DNA of 64,000 bases. Source: Labia minor (taxonomy: Eukaryota > Arthropoda > Insecta > Dermaptera > Spongiphoridae). Each line of letters starts with the position of its first letter. The first letter of the stretch is position 1. Positions 11,301-22,060 of the stretch are shown here, piece after piece. A program made the position numbers and the translations under genes. The notes under the pieces are model-generated. The model was given only the letters and a program-made list of their open reading frames with translations, ran no database searches and was not told where the DNA came from. The stretch covers positions 45,955,155-46,019,154 of the forward strand of contig OY720347.1 of the NCBI GenBank assembly GCA_963082975.1. The letters are read 5' to 3'.

Positions 11301-11927
11301 ACCGACCGACGATAGTAAGGGAGGTATTGTTTTCACACCAAATTTCACATGTGGAGATTTTTACATATCTCCACGAATCATGCATTTTCTTAACAGAAAA
11401 AAAGTATTTTTAGCATGATGTCTGTCCGTCCGTCCGTCTGTCCGTATAGATGTGTACAGCCTGAACGGCTCAACCGATTTTGATGAAATTTGGTATATTT
11501 ACTTAATTCATCAGTGGGATGAATTGATCAACTTTTGGTGCAAATCCGGAAACCGGAAGTGGTAGTATTAGCAATCGACGATAGGAAGGGAAGGGTTATT
11601 TTCACACCAAAGGAGATTTTTTTATATATCACCACAAATCATGCACTTTGTATTGGTTTTATCCTCGGGAAAATCATATTTATTAGTTTTTTCTTGATTT
11701 AAAATTATATGACGTCATCCAGCCATTCATGACGTCACAGCCTGGTCTTGCATATATATTATAAATAAAATAAAATTAAAAATGTTTATATTTATTATTT
11801 ATGTATCCATATCTGTTTTTTATTACATTAATAGATATATTAAAATTATTTGAAATTGTTTCTGTAGTTGGAAATTAATTTACTTCAAACCGTCGGTCGG
11901 TTCGGACCTGGCCACAGGTCAACTTAT
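11301..11927 (+). mobile_element. Family-1 HINE-like element, copy A
   Basis: A non-autonomous element, complete at both ends. It starts ACCGACCGACGATAG after a T run. An internal hairpin GTGGAGAT/ATCTCCAC is followed by a GTCY microsatellite (about 11424-11446) and then a second, diverged copy of the 5' module (about 11571-11660). Two TGACGTCA octamers lie at 11710-11738. Near the end is the inverse of the 5' end (CGTCGGTCGGT), then the hairpin GACCTGGCCACAGGTC and the tail AACTTATT. Flanking T on both sides fits T-T insertion. This plan (5' end inverted upstream of a 3' palindrome, GTCY microsatellite) is that of INE-1/DINE-1 and other Helentron-associated elements. Mobilisation would need a Rep/helicase encoded elsewhere. 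Confidence 0.85.
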
Positions 11928-12350
11928 TTTACCCCGGATTGGGTCGGCAGTCGTAGATGGAACTTCTCCACATAGAGCTTGAAGGGAACTGATTGTCTGT
12001 AGACTGCAGTAATTGACACTGACCATCTGAAGTTCAAACTAGTGTTACCTATGCAGTCTATAAAGTCTAAATTTTCTTTAAAATGTGTACCATATATCCA
12101 AAATCTCTCCAATCTTCACCTGGGTATTTCACTGTATGTCCAATGTCTCGCTCGGCTTAAAAATGGACGTCGGTGACAAACGGGTTTTCCTGGAGATCTT
12201 TAAAAAAAAATCTCAAATGAACCTCAATCTTCAGGTTATTTAATGACCCCTTGAGAAATGTTCTAGTGCTAATAGCAACTTAGAAAAAAATAAGAAACAA
12301 AAAGAGTGTCCAGAGTTTTCCACTCTCTTCTATATATATAACATTATTCA
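11928..12350. other. Moderate-complexity island, unassigned
   Basis: The first ~200 bp read open on the minus strand (11924-12112, 62 residues) with unusually balanced composition. The frame has no homology I recognise and begins right at a repeat boundary. It may be a host exon fragment or another repeat. Confidence 0.3.
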
Positions 12351-13975
12351 TTTTTTTACAAACGGTATTTATAAACAAAACTATAAAATTATGTATTAGA
12401 AATAAAATATATATTTTAAAATACAATTTATGCTAATAATTATAATAGAAAATGTTATATTGTTAGTTTCTTTTGGGTTTGTATAAATTAAAAAAAAAAT
12501 TATTTGTAGTAGATTATTTGATTTCAAAAGTAATATAAATAAATTCCTATTTAGATACCAGGATTATTAAATGCTCTCTTGCCTAAAGGTATCAAAACAG
12601 ATTTACTTTTGATTACGTTGCTAGAGGTAGGGGGTGGGTCATGAAATGAATCATGGATTCTAGAGCCGGGGGCATTGAAAGTCGATTTCTCAATGTAGAT
12701 GAAAATTAGATTCTCAGCTTTAAATACAAAACAAATTTTCTTCATAAATTACAATATTAAAACAGAAGTAATTTTGACTTCTGGGAGTAAATAACATATA
12801 CAACATGTTCATTGATTTTTCAAAACAAAAAATATAAACATCAGAATACGAACGAATACTGATAGGAAAAAAAAATAGCTATTTAATACGATTTTATATA
12901 TATATTCATATATATAAATCTTATTTTCATTACGTTTTAATATTGATTTGTTCCATGATAATTAAATATGTATATTTCTTTTATATAATAATTTCTAATT
13001 TAATAAAATAATAATTAATTAACAAATAAAGTTACAATCATTAATCATAATTATTATTAATTTAATTTCTACTTTAATATTCCATTATAAAATAATTATA
13101 ATATTCAAGAAATATCTAAAACTCGTTAACAAAATTTATTCTTAAATAAAAATACGTAAAAATTCCATTACATTTGTTAAAACTCATTTATTTAGACTCG
13201 GTATCATTTAAAAGTGGATTTTCTTTAAAATTTAAAATTCGAATTTTTGAGAAAATTAACTTTACCATCTGTTAGACAAAGAATGCTTATGGTTAGGTCA
13301 AATGGAGAAGTTTACCTTTGGATACATTATTGGCTTCCTATTATTTATTGAGTTTTAAACTTAAGTAACAAAGTAACTTATGTATCTTTAGTTACTAGTA
13401 TAAAATACTTATATTTATAAGAATTTATTCATTAATTTTTATTAAATATATAAGGTGAAGCCAAACCTAAGTATTCTTATTAGAATTAGTACTTTCATTT
13501 AATTATTTTTGTAAAACAAAGATTAAGTATTTCGATTAGGATTAATTTATACTATGCTTGGGAAAAATTAAGAGAACTGCAATACGGTTTTTACTATGAA
13601 ATTTCATAATACTACTCAAATTTTAAGTCCTATTTAAAGATACATAAACATATAGGAAAAGAAATTTAATTGAGAGAAAATATAAAATAATTAATTCATA
13701 ATATTAATAATAATTTTATAAGTAGGCAAAAGATATGTTTCAAAATATATAGTCATTAAACATTAAAGATTAATACCACTTAAAATATATAAAAAATATT
13801 TGTTCATATACTTGTAATTAATTTAACGATACTGGCAAAAAAATGATTTAAAAACTCAATTAACTCAATGAAACTCTTAATAAATAATATTTGGTTTAAT
13901 TTATTTATTAACTGAATAATTCCTTTAAACAATTTTAAATAAATTATATTTTTAAAGGTCTATATTTTAAGACGC
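12351..13975. other. AT-rich DNA, no gene supported
   Basis: A small complex patch at 12550-12740 has an open minus frame of 64 residues but no recognisable family. The rest is low-complexity AT sequence. Confidence 0.45.
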
Positions 13976-14265
13976 CACCAAGTCTGTGGCAACACAATGA
14001 GCTCTCATCCTCGTGGTTCCGGGTTCAAATTCCGGACCTGGCAAGTGAATTTCCCTCTACGTGGTGTTTATGGTATCGTGGTCAACCCAGCCTATGTAAT
14101 CAAAATTGGAAAGTTATTTGAAATAAAAAGCAATGACGTTGGATCAAGAAAATCAAGATGAAGGTTGAAAGGATACGTTGTGCTGATCACTAATTACCTC
14201 TACCCCGCTTAGGCAGACCCATCTTATTAGTTGCTTGTCTTTCATAGGATATCCAGACATATTTT
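13976..14265 (+). repeat. tRNA-derived SINE, candidate
   Basis: The head has an A-box-like TGGCAACACAATG (13986-13998) and a B box GGTTCAAATTC (14022-14032) within CCGGGTTCAAATTCCGG, which forms a TpsiC-type stem. About 230 bp of unrelated body follow, ending near a poly-T/A region. This is the layout of a Pol III-transcribed SINE. A full tRNA cloverleaf is not seen. Confidence 0.5.
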
Positions 14266-15464
14266 TTTTAAGATTTATATTTTATGAAATTGTAACTAAA
14301 TATATGAGCTACGAATCTTAAGGAATGGTTTCAAACATCACTAAATCTATGTACATATGTAAACATTTATTTATTAAAAAAAAATAAATTTATAAAAAAA
14401 ATAAAATTGACTAGATACCAACCAATCATTTTAGATTAGAGAAATTGATTTGGTGTTAACAATAATATCATAGTTTTTGGATTAATTTATATTGTGATAT
14501 AATATACTAATCTACAAGCAGCAAAATTATCAGCTAATCAGAAGTGGCATATTCAATAAAATTAATCATAACTAAATTAAACTAAAGAATTTAATAGGGA
14601 ATGAAATTTGTTATTTTTTTAAATATTAATCTAATAAATATTCCTCGAAGGATGTAAAATATATTTAAAATTTGTTTCAATATGTATTATATTATATTTA
14701 TGTTGAAACGCACCAGAGGAAATACAGTTCTGGCTCCCAATCAAATCATAATTGATTGAATCTTTATTCGTGTGTTCGAATGATGTTTGTCCAACAAATT
14801 AAATTGATATTTCATTTTTTTTTTTATTATAATGAAAATTATAAAACGAATAATTAACTTTACAGAACGTGCTTCTCTTTAACTTTCCATTTTCTTATAC
14901 AAAAAAATCATATTAAAATTTTCATTAAACAAAATTAATTCAAGTTCAGTTTATAAAGATAATATTTGATATTAATGGCTAAGCTATCAGTAATAAAATG
15001 TTATTTACATATGCTTGTGTTGGTTAGTTATCTTTATAGAAAGAGAACTTGAAAAAAATTCTTTCGTTTATTTTAGAAAGTAATTGTAAGTTGAAGTCTT
15101 GAAGTTCAAACATTGACAAAAAAAAAAAAATATTAAATTTGTCTGTCTAATTTTCTAATCGTTCATGATAAAGTAGAGCACAAACTCTATTGTCTTTTGG
15201 TGTTTTTTTTTTTAATATTTTTTTTGTAGTCTTTCTGATATTCACAAGGCAGAAAATCATTTTTTTTTCTTTTTTTTTAGTAAACCATTCATTCATCTTA
15301 ATATTCCAGACAAACGAATTCACTTTTGTATTTCTTTTCTTTCTCCTAAAGACAATAGATAAAGATGGCAATCCAAAATCCCTTGTTCTGGACAGAATTG
15401 AATTAGCACAAAGATGATTTCTTCTTTTATTTTATAAACAAACAATAATTCTTTTGATACTAAC
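14266..15464. other. AT-rich intron-like DNA
   Basis: Homopolymer-rich. The short ORFs at 15147-15417 on both strands are poly-T/A artefacts. Confidence 0.5.
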
Positions 15465-15583
15465 CTTCGAGCGTGCCTTGGAAGACGCGGGTAGCATCAT
15501 AGCTGATTTGACCTTTAGAAGTTTCGAATTCAGGGTTGTCTGCAAACACCTCCCGGTCAGGTAATAACGACATGCGAAACTCT
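15465..15583 (-). CDS. Internal exon of a host gene, ADAM10/Kuzbanian-like propeptide (candidate)
   Basis: On the minus strand a pyrimidine-rich tract ending TTTTTGTTACAG precedes a 119-nt open segment that ends GAAG followed by the donor GTTAGT. Inside are 39 full codons (1 nt carried in, 1 nt carried out), including FRMSLLPDREVF near the start and ISYDATRVFQGTLE at the end. The pattern F-R-M ... D ... F ... E-T-S ... Y-D-[AT] ... [IV]-[YF]-x-G-x-[IL] resembles the prodomain of ADAM10/Kuzbanian, a membrane metalloprotease that sheds Notch and other surface proteins. The assignment rests on memory of the family pattern and is not certain. Composition and wobble positions look like a real gene, unlike any neighbour. 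Flanking exons were not found. Phases rule out direct splicing to the candidate first exon at 34766 unless an alternative AG is used (AG occurs in tandem here). Confidence 0.6.
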
Positions 15584-15996
15584 CTGTAACAAAAAGAAAA
15601 TTATTAATTATTATTTACGAAATAAATAAATGATAATATAATCATAATATTTTTATTATGGATAGTTAATTAAAATAAATACACATATGCTAAAATAATT
15701 AAATACTTTGCTTTGTTAATTCAATTTTTTAAATCACTTGGAAAAATAATAAATATCCCAGGATTGGAATGTAATGAGTGTAAAATCCGTTTGAGTGCAT
15801 TAATGGCTTAAAAAGCTTTCACTTTTCAATGTCCATAAACATGAATTAGTTTATAATATCGAGTCAAATTGAAACAACAGCTTTTTGATTCGTAGTCTCT
15901 ATCAATTTTAAACTGAGAGGATAAATAAAATAATATAATTATTAATTAATTCCAACTAAAGTACATATTCGTCCTTCACCTATCCACAAACTACCC
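15584..15996. other. Intron-like AT-rich DNA
   Basis: Follows the exon acceptor on the minus strand. No other feature seen. Confidence 0.5.
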
Positions 15997-16004
15997 TTCT
16001 TCAC

Positions 16005-16429
16005 CAGGGCCGCCCTAACCACAGGGCTAATTGGGCTATAGCCCTAGGGCGCAATCCTTCTGGGGGTGGCATTTTTTATTGGTTTATATATTTTTTCTTA
16101 TTGTTAAATAGTAGTTTTATAGTAACCTCCAACCCGGAGTGACATCACTTCAAAGATTTGAATCATGCACATTCAAAATACATATCTATTTTTCTTATTC
16201 ATTATATCCGTATAAGCATTGAATAAATGATTTTAATAAGAATCCTAACAGCAGCGATAATTGTGCAGTTTGAAAATGTTGACATATAACATTTTCAACA
16301 CAAATGACACTGTTTCAAATTTTATTGAAAAGTGTCTTTATTTTACGTAAATTTATTAGAAAATTTTTTATGAAAAGGAGCGCAAAATTTTAGAACCCCA
16401 CGGGCGCCGAAAATCTTAGGACGACTCTG
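16005..16429. mobile_element. Non-autonomous hAT-type element with perfect 8-bp target duplication
   Basis: Ends CAGGGCCGCCCTAA and TTAGGACGACTCTG form imperfect terminal inverted repeats of hAT CAG...CTG type. Both sides carry TTCTTCAC (15997-16004 and 16430-16437), an exact 8-bp duplication as made by hAT transposases. The interior has no transposase, so mobilisation was in trans. Confidence 0.85.
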
Positions 16430-16631
16430 TTCTTCACATATCCTTTATTTATATTGTAACTATAGACCTAGGGATGAAGAAGTTTTATAACCTAAATAAA
16501 TTTTGATCCTCCTCAAAAAATAAATAATTAAAAATGAATTGTCACTTAATTAAGAGTTGAGTTAAGAAACAAGTTTTGAATCGATTATTTTTAAAAAGTT
16601 AAAATAATGTTTTTTTGAACTTTAATTTTTT

Positions 16632-16662
16632 ACCGACCGACGATAGTAAGGGAGGTATTGTT
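16632..16662 (+). repeat. Solo 5' tip of a family-1 HINE-like element
   Basis: Exact match to the first 31 bp of the family (ACCGACCGACGATAG through GGTATTGTT), after a T run. Similarity stops sharply there. Confidence 0.8.
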
Positions 16663-16951
16663 ATAATTAAAAAAAATCTTCGTTGTATGTTGGTGTATAT
16701 TTATTTATTTATTTTTTTAATAAAGATTCGTTAGAAGTTTAATCGTAACGCAAGAAAAAGATTTAACATATAAATCCTATTTTCTTGGTTCGATGGTTTT
16801 CCGCAAGGATACTAACATCACGAACGAAAACAACTATAAATTACAAGTAGTATTTCACCTTTCATTTTAATAAATATTTATTGTGACTCTTACGCGATTT
16901 TTTTTAAATTTTATTTTTCTTCTTAATATTGAAGGGATAATATAACATAAA
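16663..16951. other. AT-rich DNA
   Basis: Nothing recognised. Confidence 0.45.
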
Positions 16952-17597
16952 AATAAGTTGACCTGTGGCCAGGTCCGAACCGACCGACTGTTTGAAATAA
17001 ATTAATTTCCACCTACAGAAACAATTTCAAATAATTTTAATATATCTATTAATGTAATAAAAAACAGATATGGATACATAAATAATAAATAAAACATTTT
17101 TAATTTTATTTTATTTATAATATATATGCAAGACCAGGCTGTGATGTCATGAATGCCTGGATGACGTCATATAATTTTAAATCAAGAAAAAACTAATAAA
17201 TATGATTTTCCCGAGGATAAAACCAATACAAAGTGTATGATTCGTGGTAATATATAAAAAAATCTTCTTTGGTGTGAAAATAACCCTTTCCTTCCTATCG
17301 TCGATCGCTAATACTACCACTTCCGGTTTCCGGATTTGCACCAAAAGTTGATCAATTCATCCCACTGATGCATTAAGTAAATATACCAAATTTCATCAAA
17401 ATCGGTTGAGCCGTTCAGGCTGTACACATCTATACGGACGGACAGACGGACAGACGGACGGACAGACGGACGGACAGACATCATGCTAAAAATACTTTTT
17501 TCTGTTTAGAAAATGCATGATTCGTGGAGATATGTAAAAATCTCCACATGTGAAATTTGGTGTGAAAACAATACCTCCCTTACTATCGTCGGTCGGT
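16952..17597 (-). mobile_element. Family-1 HINE-like element, copy B
   Basis: Full-length, reverse orientation. It has the 3' hairpin at 16960-16975, a long GTCY-type microsatellite (about 17436-17478), both 5'-module copies, and the 5' terminus ending GTCGGTCGGT at 17597. One of the two TGACGTCA octamers is mutated to TGATGTCA. The 3' subterminal repeat reads CCGACCGACTG, one base off the consensus. Confidence 0.85.
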
Positions 17598-18912
17598 AAT
17601 TAGTAAAAGCAGAAAAAATATATTTTTTAATTATATTAATTATGATTAGCAAAATGTGTATATAAGAGAGAAAAGAATTAATAATAAAAATAATAATTCT
17701 AAAAGCTTTTAATTGTGAATTAGTTGTTAAAAAAAATAAATATTTTTTTATTGTTGAGACCTGGTTTACTAAAAACTGACATGAAGTTATCAACATAATT
17801 AAATATTTATGATTATAAAATATTAATATAATAATAATAAATTATATTTAGAATAGATCATAAAAAGAAAAATATATTTTCAACCGATGCTCGGAACAAT
17901 AAAAAACCGTTTAGAAGGAGAGTTTCTGCCATATTGTTTTTGAAATTATGAACTAAATAGAGTTATCTTCACAACAAAAATAAAACATAATAATATAAAG
18001 TAAAGTAAATAATAACAGTAATTTTGAATGGATAGAAACAAATTTCTCTTTATATATTCGATTATTATTAAATGACAATGATTATATATTATTCAAGTCA
18101 TGGGATATTAAAAATCTATGTAAATTTATTTGAATAATAGAATTTTTCTTTTATTTATTATAAAAATACTGAAAATAGCAATAGAACATTTCCATATTGC
18201 GGAATACCTCAAAGAAACATTCCAAGAATCTTTAAGAATTAAAATCAATGAATATGAATTAGAAATCAACATTATTATATATTCTACCTCTACACATGTG
18301 AATATCGTTAATATAGAAAGCAAATTGTTCATAATAGTTTTATCTTAATTGATTATATTTTTCATCTTACTTCTTTTTAATTTCTATTAGTCTAGTTTCT
18401 CTGTCAACTAATTTTGCTAGGGCTTAGTATTCAAATTAAAATCTCTTATCACAGGCTTCCTTTAATTTTCCTTCTAAAAGATAAGATATTCTAATAATAT
18501 AAAATAAACTCCTCATGTGTTCTATTCTCTCAAGTTTATTTTAGAAAATTAATTTAAATAATCATTTAATTAATCATAGCTTTATGCATTATTCACTAAA
18601 CGATATAATATAAATATAATTAAATATCTAGAAGATAAGCACATAATTTGAGTACTTTTTCGAAGAAGTCTAAATATTAAGAGAGTAAATGATAATAAAT
18701 ATACTAAAATTGCTTGGGTATTTATAAATTATTATATCATTATATCGACATTCAAAATAATAATAATTAATATTAAATTTTTACTGACAAACATATTAGA
18801 TGATTATATGGAGAAATATTTATTTGGATATGTATGCTACCTGTAGAATTCGTTTGGCAATGTGATTGTATAACTTCCAGGGGAAAATATACTTTATTGA
18901 ATAGATATAGAT
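17598..18912. other. AT-rich DNA, no gene seen
   Basis: Overlapping AT-biased ORFs on both strands near 18126-18348 are not convincing. Confidence 0.5.
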
Positions 18913-18933
18913 CAGTGATCCCCAATCATTTTT

Positions 18934-19896
18934 ACCGACCGACGATTCCTATAAATTATTATTATTATTATTATTATTAATTTGTTTAATAGAATAATAT
19001 ACGTTAAATATTTAAATCTATAAAAAATGAATCCAAATGAGAAAAGATTGAAATATGAGTGAATATAGGAGAAGAAAGCTTAAGATAGAAACTGTTGTTA
19101 CTTAAAAATGATCATTGGTATACGAAAAATATTGTTTTCAAAGAATTATTTGATTAATTGCTGCAAACCACGATAAAATAAATTTGCAACGGGTTTGCCT
19201 AATATATTAAATATTATTTAAATGAGAATATCTTTTCAATTCGAACAAATTCTAAATTTCTTAAAGAAGAAAGATACTAATATTTTTACCGACCAACGAT
19301 AGTAAGGGAGGTATTGTTTTCACACCAAATTTCACATGTGGAGATTTTTACATATCTCCACGAATCATACATTTTCTTAACAGAAAAAAGTATTTTTAAC
19401 ATTATGTCTGTCCGTCCGTCCGTATAGATGTGTACATCTTGAACGGCTCAACGGATTTTGATAAAATTTGGTATATTAACTTAATGTATCAGTATGATGA
19501 ATTGTTCAACTTTTGGTTGAAAACCGGAAGTGGTAGTATTACGGATCGACGATAGGAAGGGAAGGGTTATTTTCACACCAAATTACACATAGGATTTTTT
19601 ACATATCTCCACAAATCATGCACTTTGTATTGGTTTTATCCTCGGGAAAATCATCTTCATTAGGTTTTTCTTAATTTAAAATTATATGACGTCACCCAGC
19701 CCTTCATGACGTCACAGTCAGCTTCCACTTATATATTATAAATAAAATAAAATTAAAAATATTTATGTTATATCCATATCTGATTTTTATTGCATTAATA
19801 GATATATTAAAATTATTTGAAATTGTTTCTGTAGCTGGAAATTAATTTATTTCAAACCGTCGGTCGGTTCTGCGCCTGGCCACAGGTCAACTTATT
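18934..19896 (+). mobile_element. Composite element: HINE 5' tip + ~340 bp extra DNA + full family-1 HINE
   Basis: Starts with ACCGACCGACGAT (13 bp of the family-1 5' end), then ~340 bp that recur at 48795-49155, then a full family-1 element (19288-19896). The duplicated block ends exactly at the HINE 3' terminus in both places. That suggests a rolling-circle unit that began upstream and used the HINE 3' hairpin as terminator. Confidence 0.55.
19288..19896 (+). mobile_element. Family-1 HINE-like element, copy K
   Basis: The 5' end reads ACCGACCAACG (one change). It has a short GTCY microsatellite, a second 5'-type module from about 19542, both TGACGTCA octamers intact, the subterminal CGTCGGTCGGT, the hairpin CCTG-GCCA-CAGG and the tail AACTTATT followed by C. 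It belongs to the subfamily with GGTTCTG before the hairpin, with copies J and L and the solo end at 8014. Confidence 0.85.
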
Positions 19897-20603
19897 CAAC
19901 TTAGGACGTAGATGCTATGGAGGGCGTCATTAAAATTTTCAAAGCATATTTATAGATGAAAATTGGTAATAATATAAAAAATCTAATTTAAAAATATAGA
20001 AATAAATTAAATTTATCGCACATAACCACCCACATAACTAAATAATAATGATATAAAAGTTATTTAGTAGAAATCTCAAACATTGCATTCAATTCTATTC
20101 TATACTATTCTATTGGACACACCTAAAACGGTTTGAAGATTTCATAGGGCTCCCAGATGTAGGAATGGGGACCCAGGCTTTAGAGAATAATGATTTATTG
20201 TATGCTATTGACTTTCATAGCTATACTGAATATTTTTTATTTTATTGTTTCTTTTATTTATTTATTAATTTATTTGTTTTATTGGCTATAATTTAACCTA
20301 ACCCTATATTAGCCAATTTATTTATATATTTATTTTATTACATTAAATATTATATTTAAAATTTTTGTGAATTTGTTAAGGTTTGTAAACCCTCCTCCCT
20401 AAGTTGAATAGTTCTGCATTCTACGCCTCTTGATTTATTAACATATTCCAAATAAAGAACTTTCTCCTACATGAGAAATTCATGGTAAAACTGATTTCGA
20501 TTTTGAATGCGTTTTGGTTGAGCAAAGAGTGATCATTTGTGGAACCCCTGTCAATGTTTCAGGGAACCCTAGGGTTCGGAGAAATCCACGTTATAGACCT
20601 CTG

Positions 20604-21280
20604 CTATAGTGTCTACATAAAAAGCGATTTTAATAGAAGGGTTAGATTAAATAAATTAAATAAAGTAATTAACAAAGTTTAATAGGTTTTTCGATTGAAG
20701 TTAGTCAGACGAGAGTGTTGCCTGTACAATTTATTCCAATTGAAGAACTAAATCTTATGTAATTTTATGTGATCTTATATAATTTAAATGTATTATATTA
20801 TAATTTTTTTTAACTAGTTTTAATTATTAATTAATTTTTAAAATCATTTAATTTAATTTAAAAAAAATTACTTATATTAAAATATAAAATGTGGTTATAC
20901 TTTTCTGGTCCACCAAACTTAAGGATGTGAACTTGTAAAGTTCAATAATTTAATATAAAAATAATAATATTATAAATAATGTAGAAAGTTGAGCATAAAT
21001 TAACCATTTATGGTTAATAAAACTAAAATAAAAATGATAATTGTACTTTTGATATTTTAAAATAAGATTCTAAGTTAATTAAATTCAACATTATTTTTTT
21101 TATTATTCAATTAATAGTTTTAATGTTAAAATTAATTATTTTTTTATTTATGTGTGACCACACAAATTATTATAGTTTATTTTAGTAAGAAAACAAGCAA
21201 TTATAAACATAAAATAAAAAAATGACTTATTATGAATAAAAAATCGTGTTTTTTTTAAAAAAAAAAAAAACAACTTTTCT
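20604..21280. other. AT-rich DNA, no gene seen
   Basis: Nothing recognised beyond A/T tracts. Confidence 0.45.
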
Positions 21281-21545
21281 AATGCAGATTGAAAGATTTA
21301 TGAACGTGTTTCACCTGAGGACAAGGGCTAAGAGTTTTATTCATTCCAAAGAGGTTCTATTCCCGATGATTACTGATACGGAATATCAGTAAGGGCTTGA
21401 GTGGATTACCTGGCAAAGGAATCGAAATTTCACCATTTGCTTAGGCTAATAGAGCCGTCAAGATGAATGGAAAGTTTCTGAGGTACTTTATTTCCCATGG
21501 GGATGAAAGAGAGAACAAAAAAAGGGAGAAATACGCTGCTATTTT
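21281..21545. other. Complex, non-AT island, unassigned
   Basis: Begins after TTTTCTAATGCAG, an acceptor-like sequence on the plus strand. It is then open for 34 codons (IERFMNVFHLRTRAKSF...) before a stop. No family recognised. It could be an exon fragment, a regulatory element or an old repeat. Confidence 0.25.
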
Positions 21546-21789
21546 TTTATGTTACAAATCAAATCAATCACGAAAAGAAAAAGGAAATTGATAATGACGC
21601 AATATTTAGTATTTTAATAGACTTTACATCATTATTTTTAAAATAAATTGGTAAATACCTTCAAAGTAATTAATAATAATTGGAATTTATTAGTAAAAAA
21701 TAATAAGACATCTTTACAATTAAGTCAAATTTTACAAATTTTAATGCCAATAATGAAAAGTACCGGGACCCCGAGCCTCGGCTCGGTAA

Positions 21790-22060
21790 TTGAGTTAAAA
21801 AAAAATAATTCATTATTATTGGGTTTGGCTGGTAATATTAATACCTGAGACACCGAGCTCTTAAAAACCCTTTAAAAAATATTGATATACAATTCTTATT
21901 ATTATTTATTACAAATATTAAATGTTGCATCATCATCTGATTAAAATGAATTGAACTGGGGTCCTCAATAATAATACCTGGTTCACCGTGCCACCACTCG
22001 GTCAATAAAAAAAAATGATTCTTTATTATCGGGTTTGGCTGGTAATATTAATACCTGATT
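21790..22060 (+). repeat. Diverged direct repeat
   Basis: GGGTTTGGCTGGTAATATT with its flanking A run and ATACCTGA occurs at about 21800-21850 and again at about 22010-22060, with a partial third trace near 21975. The spacing is ~210 bp. Confidence 0.6.

Larger units (their letters stand above)
18913..20603. mobile_element. Candidate hAT element interrupted by a composite HINE insertion
   Basis: The left end CAGTGATCCCCAATC and the right end around 20540-20603 (GGAACCC repeats then ACCTCTG) resemble common hAT termini. The 8-bp flanks (ATATAGAT; CTATAGTG) match only partly, so boundaries are tentative. The left end is split after TTTT by the composite repeat 18934-19896 and seems to resume at 19897. 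Confidence 0.4.

Noticed and set aside
13976..14060. A functional tRNA gene
   Set aside because: Pol III boxes are present, but no acceptor-stem or anticodon-arm pairing could be made.
15147..15417. Overlapping 74-75-codon ORFs on both strands
   Set aside because: Driven by poly-T/poly-A tracts; no homology or splice context.
17400..17480. CRISPR-like short direct repeats
   Set aside because: These are GTCY/GGACAGAC microsatellite units inside the repeat, without spacers, in animal DNA.
18126..18348. Mirror ORFs on both strands
   Set aside because: Chance open frames in AT-rich DNA; neither shows protein-like composition.
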